Of a stretch of 34,787 nt of DNA, positions 1-7,207 are shown piece by piece. Each line of letters opens with the position of its first letter. Position 1 is the first letter of the stretch. The translations under genes and the position numbers were made by a program. The notes under the pieces were generated by a model. The model was not told the origin of the DNA. It saw nothing but the letters and a program-made list of their open reading frames with translations, and searched no databases. Where the stretch lies: NCBI GenBank assembly GCA_049242885.1, contig JBMLOQ010000028.1, positions 1 to 34,787 on the forward strand. The letters run 5' to 3'. Source of the stretch: CAIVPM01 sp049242885. Lineage in GTDB: Bacteria > Bacteroidota > Bacteroidia > Chitinophagales > Chitinophagaceae.

Positions 1-326
1 GTTTACACTTTACACAATTCAAAAATAATCAGCTACATACAAGTGAACAGCTTCCACAAATCAAAAAATCTTAAACTCAATTCATTCAATAAATACCACA
101 TTCTATCATACAAATAAAACAAAGATGATTTTTGATTGCATATCAAAGCAATTTTATGGCAAGTTTTAGAGGAAAACACCTTTGAAGCAAGAATTGCTAA
201 TACAGAGGCAATCTCACCTCAAGTAAAGTCACTTCACACACAGGTTTTGTAGCACCAACATTTCTCATTGGCTAGTATCAACTCATTACTTACAGCAGCT
301 TTAAAAGTAAAACCCGACAAAACATC
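1..326. other. No intact gene; possible decayed coding remnant
   Basis: No convincing gene lies in this stretch. On the plus strand a short open stretch runs from about 137 to 249. It reads like protein, with a segment EENTFEARIANTEAISPQVK, and it continues after a TAG with another plausible peptide. No start codon precedes it and I do not recognise a family, so it may be the eroded 3' end of a gene outside the window or chance. The stretch is AT-rich like the other intergenic DNA here. Confidence 0.3.
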
Positions 327-372
327 AAAAAAAAGGAGGCTGTCTTAAACTTTTGTTTTAAGACAGCCTCCA
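327..372 (-). terminator. Rho-independent terminator of the TonB-dependent receptor gene
   Basis: A 15-bp perfect stem (335-349 pairing with 357-371) encloses a 7-nt loop. On the minus strand it is followed at once by eight T residues (the A-run at 327-334). It lies 24 nt past the stop codon of the receptor gene. The stem contains the GC-rich core GGAGGCTGTC. This is a textbook intrinsic terminator for that gene. Confidence 0.9.
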
Positions 373-395
373 TTAAATTTAAAATTGTTTTGAAT

Positions 396-3300
396 TTATT
401 TTAAACCTTTAAATAAATCACCTATTTCAATATTTAATCTTGCATAAACAAAGCGTCCATTAAATCCAAATTGGTTTGCACCAAACAAAAATCTTCCTCT
501 GTTTGACAAATCTCTTGAAGCATTATAACCACCAGTAGTTTTTTGACCAGGAGTAGCACCTAATGCTGATGGGCCAGATGGTGTTGCATTTACACTAGCT
601 GCACTATTACGCGGATCAACAAAAATTTGATCTGGATAAACATCAAATAAATTATTAGCACCTATAGAAATACTACAAGATTTATAAAAACGATAAGTAA
701 ATACTAAGTCTGTAATAAATTTAGCACTAAATGTTTGATCTGTTTGTGGTGCAGCATCATTAAAGAATACACCAGCAGTATTTGTAACATTTGGATCAAG
801 TTGGTTAAGGTTTGTAATTTCACCAAAACGAACTGTACGAACCATTGCACTAAACTTTTTATAGTTTGCTGTACCAGTAAGTACAATTTTGCTTTGTGGC
901 TGCCCTACTTCTATTCTAGCACGTTGTTGTCTATCAAACAATAAAGTTTGAAAATCTTGCGATGGATCGGCATTTGCATTACCTGCTTTAAAAGGATTGT
1001 TATTTGATGCATCAATAACTGGATTGCTATTAAAACCTGTTACTTTATTTTCATTAAAGTTGGCAGCTAAAGAAATATTACCATTTAAAGCACCTGCTTT
1101 ATAGGTTTGTGTAACCACAATATCTAAACCTTTTGTAGAAGTATTAACAGCATTAGACCAAAACTGAACACTAGAAACACTTGGATCAACACTTGCAGCA
1201 TTTAAAATGGAAGCAATTCTTGTATTGCTTGAGCTTCTAGCAAATTGTGTTCCCAAAACAATTCTATTATCAATTGCAATATTATATGCATCAATAGTAA
1301 ATGTAGTTGTAGGAGTAAGTTTGCCTACTAAACCAAATGTGTAACCAAAAGAATACTCAGGTGCTAAATCTTGAACACCAAAAGCATTTTTTACAATTGG
1401 GTTTTGATTGTTTGCTGTAAGTACTGTTGTAGGCACTCCAGCAACAAATTGTGTACTTTGGTTTTGGAAATAACGTTGTTGTAATGAAGGTGCTCTAAAA
1501 CCAGTATTTAAAGAAGTTCTAAATGCAAAATTCTTCATTAAGTTGTACTTTAAAGCCAATTTAAATCCAGAGCCATTATAGCTTGTATTTTCTTCATTAT
1601 ACTTTTCTAATCTACCAGCAAAACCAAAAACTAATTTGTCGTTGGTTAACTCTAAGTCTGTATAAACAGCTGATACATTTCTTTTTCTATTAGTAGCATC
1701 TGAAGGTTGAAAACCAGGGAATACTTGTGAACCTGGAGCACTTGGACCTCCACTAATATTTACTACTTGGCCAGTTGGGGTGTAAGTAATTGAAGGAACA
1801 GAAAAATTACGACCTCCATTTATATAAGAGCCAACTTCTCCTGCTCTGATAGAATAATTCTCTGCTCTTAATTCTCCACCAAAAGCAATATTTAAAAAAT
1901 TGCCATCTTCTATATCTAATCTTTTACTAATGTCTAAGTTTATGGTGTTTTGTCTGAATTTAATTCCACCAGCTTCAAATTTTGTTTGTGGGCTTGTTGT
2001 TGCAGCTAATGATGCATTACCGCTATTTTGAATAGTAAATGCTAAGCTATTTTCTCCATAAGTGTTACTTAAATCAAAATTCCAACCATTATTTGTTGAG
2101 GTTTTAATACCAGCTAAAATTGAGTAATCGTTAATTTTGGTAGCAATTTGAGGCAAAAATCCATTGCCATATAATCTACCACCGCCAACAACTACTGGCT
2201 GCTGATTCCAAGAATTTGGATTTCGACTAAATCCTGAAGCTAAACCATCTCTTGTAGATCCACCAATTGTTGCATACACTTCAGTGTTTGAGTTTATTTT
2301 GTAGCCTGCATTACCAAATACGCCAATATTATCACTTGCACTGTTACCAGCAACAATATTTCTTGTGTCATAATTATTTGATGTTACAAGAGCTTTATCT
2401 TGGTCAATCAACCATCTACGCCAAACATCTGTATTTACACCAGTTGGTGCAGTAGGAAAACCACCTCCATTTCCTAAGTAAACCAAAGGAATATTATCAA
2501 ATCCGCTTCTATTACTTTGTGTTCGTGTAAGGTATTGAAAACTACCTGTGAAATAAAATTTATCATTAGCAAATCCTCCAACCATATCAACTTGCTTATT
2601 CACTCCATCGTTTATAGTCATATTTGGTCTTCCAGCAATAGGCATGCTTGTCATATTTTGACCACCCATTACACCTATATTCAATCCTTTGTATTTCTTT
2701 TTTAATACAATATTAACTACGCCAGCAATGGCATCACTACCATATTGTGCAGCTGCACCATCTCTTAAAATCTCAATTCTTTCAATAGCAGCCGCTGGTA
2801 TAGCATTCATATCTGTACCAACAGAACCTCTACCAACTGTTCCATTAATATTTACTAACGCAGTATTGTGGCGTCTTTTTCCATTTAATAAAACTAAGGT
2901 TTGATCTGGCCCTAAACCTCTTAATCCAGCAGGATCAATATGGTCTGTTCCATCAGAAATAGTTTGACGAGCCGACTGAAATGATGGAGCTGCAAATGTT
3001 AGCATTTGAGACACATCAGCTTGTGCAAAGTTTTTTACTTCTTTCATAGATACAATATCCACAGGCACTGCAGTTGTAGTGCTACTTCTGTTTACCCTAC
3101 TTCTTGAACCTACAACCACAACCTCTGATGTTTCTACAGATTCAGTAAGGTTAATAACTGGCGAAGCAGTAGATCCTGCAACAACCGTAACTTTTGTTTT
3201 TGCATTGGTGTAACCAACATAAACCACCTCGAGTGTATACTCTCCAGCAGGTAAAGTAAATGTAAATTTACCTTTTCCGTCTGAAATTGCATTGCTGTTT

Positions 3301-3455
3301 CTGCCTACAACTTTAATCGTTGCTCCAGGCAAAACTTCTCCATTTTTACCTTTAACAAATCCTTCAATCTTGCCTGTTGATTGTGCAAAACTTGGCAAAG
3401 AAAAAATTACTGCTATAAAAGTAAATAGCATGTAGTTTAAATTCCGTATTATCAT
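396..3455 (-). CDS. TonB-dependent outer-membrane receptor
   Basis: This 1019-residue protein should be an outer-membrane active transporter that takes up a substrate using energy from the TonB/ExbB/ExbD motor. A signal peptide (1-25, ending FAQ) is followed by a carboxypeptidase-regulatory-like beta-sandwich (about 29-104), a candidate TonB box EVVVVGSR (111-118), and a plug domain (about 128-245) with LRGLGPDQTLVLLNGKRRH and ERIEILRDGAAAQYGSDAIA. The rest is a beta-barrel ending in the strand ARLNIEI plus a short GDLFKGLK tail, so it does not finish on an aromatic residue. The ORF can be extended to a GTG at 3554, but that adds a non-signal-like leader, and a TATTTTGG box near 3532-3539 falls inside it, so the ATG at 3455 is preferred. 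It is divergent from the PnuC-like gene. The substrate cannot be read from sequence; a vitamin is a guess from that neighbour. Confidence 0.93.
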   Translation of the reverse strand: MIIRNLNYMLFTFIAVIFSLPSFAQSTGKIEGFVKGKNGEVLPGATIKVVGRNSNAISDGKGKFTFTLPAGEYTLEVVYVGYTNAKTKVTVVAGSTASPVINLTESVETSEVVVVGSRSRVNRSSTTTAVPVDIVSMKEVKNFAQADVSQMLTFAAPSFQSARQTISDGTDHIDPAGLRGLGPDQTLVLLNGKRRHNTALVNINGTVGRGSVGTDMNAIPAAAIERIEILRDGAAAQYGSDAIAGVVNIVLKKKYKGLNIGVMGGQNMTSMPIAGRPNMTINDGVNKQVDMVGGFANDKFYFTGSFQYLTRTQSNRSGFDNIPLVYLGNGGGFPTAPTGVNTDVWRRWLIDQDKALVTSNNYDTRNIVAGNSASDNIGVFGNAGYKINSNTEVYATIGGSTRDGLASGFSRNPNSWNQQPVVVGGGRLYGNGFLPQIATKINDYSILAGIKTSTNNGWNFDLSNTYGENSLAFTIQNSGNASLAATTSPQTKFEAGGIKFRQNTINLDISKRLDIEDGNFLNIAFGGELRAENYSIRAGEVGSYINGGRNFSVPSITYTPTGQVVNISGGPSAPGSQVFPGFQPSDATNRKRNVSAVYTDLELTNDKLVFGFAGRLEKYNEENTSYNGSGFKLALKYNLMKNFAFRTSLNTGFRAPSLQQRYFQNQSTQFVAGVPTTVLTANNQNPIVKNAFGVQDLAPEYSFGYTFGLVGKLTPTTTFTIDAYNIAIDNRIVLGTQFARSSSNTRIASILNAASVDPSVSSVQFWSNAVNTSTKGLDIVVTQTYKAGALNGNISLAANFNENKVTGFNSNPVIDASNNNPFKAGNANADPSQDFQTLLFDRQQRARIEVGQPQSKIVLTGTANYKKFSAMVRTVRFGEITNLNQLDPNVTNTAGVFFNDAAPQTDQTFSAKFITDLVFTYRFYKSCSISIGANNLFDVYPDQIFVDPRNSAASVNATPSGPSALGATPGQKTTGGYNASRDLSNRGRFLFGANQFGFNGRFVYARLNIEIGDLFKGLK

Positions 3456-3607
3456 ATTGTTATAAAATTTTGTTAAAGATAACGACATGAGGAGTAAAAC
3501 AAAAAATTTCGAAACTAATTCTATTTCTTTTCCAAAATAGCAAACAATAAGCACATAAATTATGCACTAAAATGCTTGTTAGTGTAAATATTTATTTCTT
3601 TGTTGTA

Positions 3608-4231
3608 ATGGTCAATCAATTTTTACAACAATTATGGGAGGGAGTTTTACAAACTTCTTGGCTAGAATTTGTTGCTGTAATTTTTGGAATTATAAGTGTA
3701 GTTTTTTCTAGAAAAGAAAATATTTTAGTTTATCCCACTGGTATTATTAATACAACTTTATTTATCTATTTGTGTTTTAAATGGCAATTGTTTGCTGAGG
3801 CAAGTTTAAATTTTTATTACACCATAATGAGTTTTTATGGTTGGTATAATTGGTTGAAAAAAAAAGAAGGAAATGCTTTATTGATTTCAAAATCATCACC
3901 AAAGCAACATCTTCTTTGGTTTGGGTTTTTTATTTTTTGCTGGATAATTCTATATACAATTTTAACAAATTTCACAAAAAGCAATGTGCCAGTAGCCGAT
4001 AGTTTTGCAAGTGCCACAGCTTATACTGCTATGTTACTTATGGCAAAGAAAAAGCTAGAACATTGGTGGTGGTGGATTGCTACTAATTTAGTTTCTATTC
4101 CTTTGTATTACAGCAAGGGTGCAGCTTTTACAAGTGTGCAATATGTAATTTTTTTATTACTTGCTATTGCTGGTTTAATAACTTGGATAACCAAAATTAA
4201 AGCACAAAAAAATTTGTATAATGTTCAATAA
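3608..4231 (+). CDS. pnuC: PnuC-family nicotinamide riboside/thiamine-type transporter
   Basis: This 207-residue inner-membrane protein of the PnuC family should carry out facilitated uptake of a vitamin precursor (nicotinamide riboside in classical PnuC, thiamine in the PnuT subgroup common in Bacteroidota). About seven hydrophobic segments are visible. Family features are the N-terminal WLEFVAVIFGIISVVFSRKEN, YPTGIINTTLFIYL (42-55), MSFYGWYNWLKKK (74-86) and the aromatic cluster EHWWWWIATN (151-160). An upstream in-frame ATG at 3572 adds 12 residues not expected in the family, so 3608 was chosen. It is divergent from the TonB-dependent receptor, and its stop codon abuts the pdxH stop codon tail-to-tail. 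I saw no TPP riboswitch signature upstream. PnuC versus PnuT cannot be settled here. Confidence 0.85.
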   Translation: MVNQFLQQLWEGVLQTSWLEFVAVIFGIISVVFSRKENILVYPTGIINTTLFIYLCFKWQLFAEASLNFYYTIMSFYGWYNWLKKKEGNALLISKSSPKQHLLWFGFFIFCWIILYTILTNFTKSNVPVADSFASATAYTAMLLMAKKKLEHWWWWIATNLVSIPLYYSKGAAFTSVQYVIFLLLAIAGLITWITKIKAQKNLYNVQ

Positions 4232-4870
4232 TTAAGGTGCCAATCGATTTATAAGCCAATCTTCTTTTTGCTTTGTATAACAAATTCTATCGTGCAATCT
4301 GCTGCTACGACCTTGCCAAAATTCAAAATAGTTGGGAATCAAAGTATAACCACCCCAATGATTTGGCTTAGGAACATCATTGATGTATTTTTCAGACACA
4401 GTTTGCAAATTATTTTCAATTACATTTCTATCTGCTATTACTTCACTTTGTGGCGATGCCCATGCTCCTAGCTGAGAGCCAATTGGTCGAGATTTAAAAT
4501 AAGCTTCACTTTCGGTTTCTGAAGCTTTTACTATTATTCCTTCAATCCTTATCTGGCGTTCAAGTTCTTTCCAAAAAAAACAAATGGCAGCATTTGGATT
4601 AGCCAAAATCTCTTGCCCTTTTTTGCTATTATAATTTGTAAAAAAAGTAAATCCTTGGTTTGTTGCATCTTTAAGCAAAACTATTCGTGCACTAGGCTTT
4701 CCATCACTACTGCAAGTAGCTAAAGTAAAAGCATTTACCTCATCAATTTGGCTATTAACAGCATCTTTAAACCATACACTAAATTGTTCAAATGGATTTT
4801 GGTTTACATCTTTTTCTTCTAAAGATTGCAGTTGATAATCTCTTCTAATATTGGCTATGTCAGCATTCAT
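4232..4870 (-). CDS. pdxH: Pyridoxamine/pyridoxine 5'-phosphate oxidase
   Basis: This FMN-dependent cytosolic enzyme oxidises pyridoxamine- or pyridoxine-5'-phosphate to pyridoxal-5'-phosphate, the last step of vitamin B6 supply and salvage. It has 212 residues, matching the family. Visible motifs are the N-terminal R-x-Y region (IRRDYQLQSL), the FMN-binding ARIVLLK (61-67), TNYNSKKGQ (78-86), FFWKELERQIRIEG (98-111) and the signature EFWQGRSSRLHDR (183-195), whose R191 and H193 correspond to the substrate-contacting Arg and His of the E. coli enzyme. The reading frame extends to an ATG at 4921, but a consensus promoter box at 4892-4899 lies inside that extension, so the ATG at 4870 is the likely start. 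Its stop codon directly abuts that of pnuC. Confidence 0.95.
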   Translation of the reverse strand: MNADIANIRRDYQLQSLEEKDVNQNPFEQFSVWFKDAVNSQIDEVNAFTLATCSSDGKPSARIVLLKDATNQGFTFFTNYNSKKGQEILANPNAAICFFWKELERQIRIEGIIVKASETESEAYFKSRPIGSQLGAWASPQSEVIADRNVIENNLQTVSEKYINDVPKPNHWGGYTLIPNYFEFWQGRSSRLHDRICYTKQKEDWLINRLAP

Positions 4871-4891
4871 AAATATAGTTATAATATGTTG

Positions 4892-4899
4892 CAAATATA
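4892..4899 (-). promoter_or_regulatory. Bacteroidota-type -7 promoter box of pdxH
   Basis: On the minus strand this reads TATATTTG and is followed by CAACA, a perfect match to the TAnnTTTG -7 element known for the Bacteroidota primary sigma factor. Transcription would start near 4885, about 15 nt before the ATG at 4870. That position excludes the longer reading frame from 4921. No clear -33 TTG at normal spacing was found. Confidence 0.5.
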
Positions 4900-5113
4900 A
4901 TCTGGATAAACCAAATGGCATTAAATCTTAACCAATAGCATTCTAACATCTGTAAGGCAAATTATTAATGTTTAAATAAATGTATTTCTAGTAGAAACTA
5001 TTGCTTTGCTTAAACTACTTCAAAAAAAAGTGATGCAAAAATGTACTCGCAACAATTACTGTAGTTTAAAGTATTAATTAAAACCTTGTAGTATTGCTAA
5101 TAAAATAAAAAAA

Positions 5114-5902
5114 TTGAGTAGTAGTATTTGGTATATTGTTATTGGTTATATTGTAGTAGCTACTGTTATCTATTTAATTCAAGAAAAGATAATTTTTAAG
5201 CCCGAAAAACTTCGCCAAGATTTTGAGTATAAATATGATAGCCCTTTTGAAGAATTATTTTTTGATATTGAACCTGGTGTAAGGATAAATGGATTACACT
5301 TTTTTGTACCAAAACCAAAAGGATTGATTCTTTATTTTCATGGAAATAGCAGAAGTATTAAAGGTTGGGCAAAATATGCCAAAGACTTTTATAGATTTGG
5401 ATACGATGTGGTACTTGTAGATTATAGAGGTTTTGGCAAAAGCACAGGCAAAAGAAGCGAGAAAGAAATGCTTGCAGATATGCAATTTGTTTATTCAACT
5501 TTAGCTGCTAAATTTCCTGAGCAACATTTACTGGTTTATGGAAGAAGCATGGGAAGTGGATTTGCTTGCAAAGTAGCTGCTGATAACAATCCTAGATATC
5601 TAATTTTAGACGCTCCCTATTTTAGTTTTATAAAAGTTGTAGAAAGATTTACACCTTTTTTTCCTCATAGATTATTACTAAGATTTCATTTAAGAACAGA
5701 TTTGTGGATCGAAAAAGTACACTGCCACACTTACATTTTACATGGAACTAAAGACTGGCTTATTCCCATAAAACATAGTGAAAACTTACAAAAAAAAGAT
5801 CCTAACAAAATAACATTAATTCGTATTCATGGAGGAGGACACAATAACTTGCCAAGTTTTAATGAATACCATAATTTTATTAGAGATATTTTAAAAGAAT
5901 AA
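5114..5902 (+). CDS. Membrane-anchored alpha/beta hydrolase (BEM46/ABHD13-like)
   Basis: This is a serine hydrolase of the alpha/beta fold with 262 residues and unknown substrate. An N-terminal transmembrane anchor (about 4-22) precedes the catalytic domain. Visible elements are the oxyanion-region motif YFHGN (74-78), the strand VVLVDYRGFGKSTG (99-112), the nucleophile elbow GRSMGSG with Ser145, a candidate acid Asp214 in LHGTKDWLIP and the catalytic His243 in HGGGHNNL. The arrangement resembles the BEM46/ABHD13 group often annotated as lysophospholipase-like or thioesterase-like. The only conventional start in the open frame is TTG at 5114; upstream codons back to the stop at 5075 give no ATG or GTG. 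It is not obviously in an operon. Confidence 0.85.
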   Translation: MSSSIWYIVIGYIVVATVIYLIQEKIIFKPEKLRQDFEYKYDSPFEELFFDIEPGVRINGLHFFVPKPKGLILYFHGNSRSIKGWAKYAKDFYRFGYDVVLVDYRGFGKSTGKRSEKEMLADMQFVYSTLAAKFPEQHLLVYGRSMGSGFACKVAADNNPRYLILDAPYFSFIKVVERFTPFFPHRLLLRFHLRTDLWIEKVHCHTYILHGTKDWLIPIKHSENLQKKDPNKITLIRIHGGGHNNLPSFNEYHNFIRDILKE

Positions 5903-5912
5903 CAAAAACTTT

Positions 5913-5920
5913 TATATTCG
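5913..5920 (+). promoter_or_regulatory. Possible -7 promoter box ahead of a short transcript
   Basis: The sequence TATATTCG is one mismatch from TAnnTTTG and is followed by TTGCAACAA, resembling the context of the candidate carB and pdxH promoters in this window (TTCGCAACAA and TTTGCAACA). It sits 21 nt before the ATG of the 33-codon ORF. No -33 TTG was found. Confidence 0.3.
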
Positions 5921-5941
5921 TTGCAACAAAAATCCAATTCT

Positions 5942-6043
5942 ATGATACAAAAACCTTTAATTGTTTTTGCAAATGGTGTATGCTTTAAATTAGACAAAAA
6001 CACCAATTTATTTAAAATTTTATTGATAAAGAAGCTAGAGTAA
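5942..6043 (+). CDS. Small ORF of 33 codons, unknown
   Basis: An ATG-initiated frame encodes 33 residues starting MIQKPLIVFANGVCFKLDKN and ends with TAA. It lies between the alpha/beta hydrolase and a strong hairpin terminator at 6063-6096, with a promoter-like box just upstream. It could be a genuine small protein, a leader peptide, or chance coding within an RNA or the 3' untranslated region of the hydrolase. It has no recognisable domain. Confidence 0.25.
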   Translation: MIQKPLIVFANGVCFKLDKNTNLFKILLIKKLE

Positions 6044-6062
6044 AGTTGTAAAACTTACTATC

Positions 6063-6103
6063 AACAGTTGCTTAAAGTTAGATCTAAGCAACTGTTTTTA
6101 TTT
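6063..6103 (+). terminator. Rho-independent terminator, plus strand
   Basis: A 12-bp perfect stem (6063-6074 with 6085-6096) has a 10-nt loop and is followed on the plus strand by TTTATTTTTATA. No T-run follows on the minus strand, so it serves plus-strand transcripts: the hydrolase mRNA with a long 3' UTR, or a separate short transcript starting near 5925. Confidence 0.75.
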
Positions 6104-6427
6104 TTATACAATTACATAATCCAATAGTATACTGTAATCATTTTCCATTGCTCTAGCCTCTACTTCAAATTTATTATTATAGTACCCTTTTACTATCCAT
6201 TCAAAAATATAAATTGCTAAAAATCTTACTGTACCTAACTTTTCGTACTGTTTTACATGCACAAGCTCGTGGCAAAGCCAAGTAGTATTTTGTATTAACT
6301 GTTCTCTATTTGCATTATGCAGATATATAGTATTGCCAATAGTTAAAGCAATAGAATTGGCTTTTAATTTTTTTGCCCCACATTTAGCCAACCAACTATT
6401 TTCTTTTACAAAAACCTGTTTAAGCAT
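6104..6427 (-). CDS. Small HExxH zinc-peptidase-like protein (DUF4157-like)
   Basis: This protein of 107 residues has the zinc-binding motif HELVH at 53-57, in the context WLCHELVHVKQYEKLG. Downstream glutamates in NNKFEVEARAMEND could supply a third ligand. The motif context resembles DUF4157-type small metallopeptidase-like proteins found singly in many Bacteroidota. A hydrophobic stretch (VRFLAIYIFEWIV) follows the motif. No signal peptide is evident. The frame extends to a TTG at 6436, but the ATG at 6427 is preferred. It is a monocistronic-looking gene opposite to its neighbours. Whether it is an active protease or only a metal-binding fold is not known. Confidence 0.7.
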   Translation of the reverse strand: MLKQVFVKENSWLAKCGAKKLKANSIALTIGNTIYLHNANREQLIQNTTWLCHELVHVKQYEKLGTVRFLAIYIFEWIVKGYYNNKFEVEARAMENDYSILLDYVIV

Positions 6428-6624
6428 AAGCTGCAAAACTAGAGATTACAGAATAAATGAAAATCAGTATTAACTAAACTAGGATTAAAACCATTACAAA
6501 TAGCTTCTTAAATAAAATTCAACTTTAAAAAGTTACTTTAGAAAAAATTATCAATTTACAAGAACTATCAGTAAAAAAATATGGATTTTCATTCTTTAAA
6601 ACATCTTTATTCAAAAAAGTAATT

Positions 6625-7146
6625 ATGGCAGACATTCAAACAACTCCATCATCAAAACATAAAGGTGTAATCAAATGCAAAAAATTATCTACAAGAGTAG
6701 ACCTTACTCCAATGGTTGACCTTGGTTTTTTGCTTATCACTTTTTTTATTTTTACTACTAGTTTAAGTGAGCCAAAAGTTACTAAACTAGTAATGCCAAG
6801 CGATAAGGTTGACAATAACCCAATTGAAATTGCTAATTCAAAAGTATTACAAGTGCTACTTTCTAGTAACGATAAAATATACTATTTTAATGGTGCAGAT
6901 GCTGCAAGCTATGCATCAACTAGCTTTGGTGCTGAAGGAATAAGGCAAGTAATTATAAATAAGCAAAAATTAGTGGCTGAAAAATATGGCAAAAAAGAAG
7001 AATTGGTTTTAATGATAAAACCTTTAAACGATTGCAATTACAAAAATGTAATTGACATATTAGATGAAGTGCAAATAAATAATATTAAGCATTATGTATT
7101 CAGAGAAGCCACTAAAGATGAAAAACAAATAGTGAAAGGGCTATAA
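6625..7146 (+). CDS. exbD: ExbD-family biopolymer transport protein (orphan paralogue)
   Basis: This is an inner-membrane ExbD/TolR component of the proton-driven motor that powers TonB. The 173 residues comprise a short cytoplasmic N-terminus, one transmembrane helix (about 31-45) containing the proton-relay aspartate D32 in TPMVDLGFLLITFF, and a periplasmic domain. Residues 19-45 are identical over 27 positions to residues 22-48 of the ExbD at 13780-14340, and both share a C-terminal pattern YKNVxDILDExQI. It is therefore a paralogue of the second exbD of the core operon. No exbB lies beside it; the next gene, after 61 nt, is an RND pump. It could swap into the core motor or partner the tonB paralogue at 11064. 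Confidence 0.9.
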   Translation: MADIQTTPSSKHKGVIKCKKLSTRVDLTPMVDLGFLLITFFIFTTSLSEPKVTKLVMPSDKVDNNPIEIANSKVLQVLLSSNDKIYYFNGADAASYASTSFGAEGIRQVIINKQKLVAEKYGKKEELVLMIKPLNDCNYKNVIDILDEVQINNIKHYVFREATKDEKQIVKGL

Positions 7147-7207
7147 AAATAAATTTTGTATAAAAACTAGAAGTAAATTTGTGGCTTATATCTCTATAGC
7201 CCAATAC

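Noticed and set aside
3456..3607. Possible TPP or other vitamin riboswitch between the receptor and the PnuC-like gene
   Set aside because: No conserved CTGAGA or ACCTGA-type core, nor a suitable paired structure, was found on either strand.
5010..5069. 9-bp inverted repeat TTAAACTAC/GTAGTTTAA upstream of the hydrolase
   Set aside because: The 42-nt loop and A/T-rich arms make it unremarkable in this base composition, with no T-tract or promoter relation.
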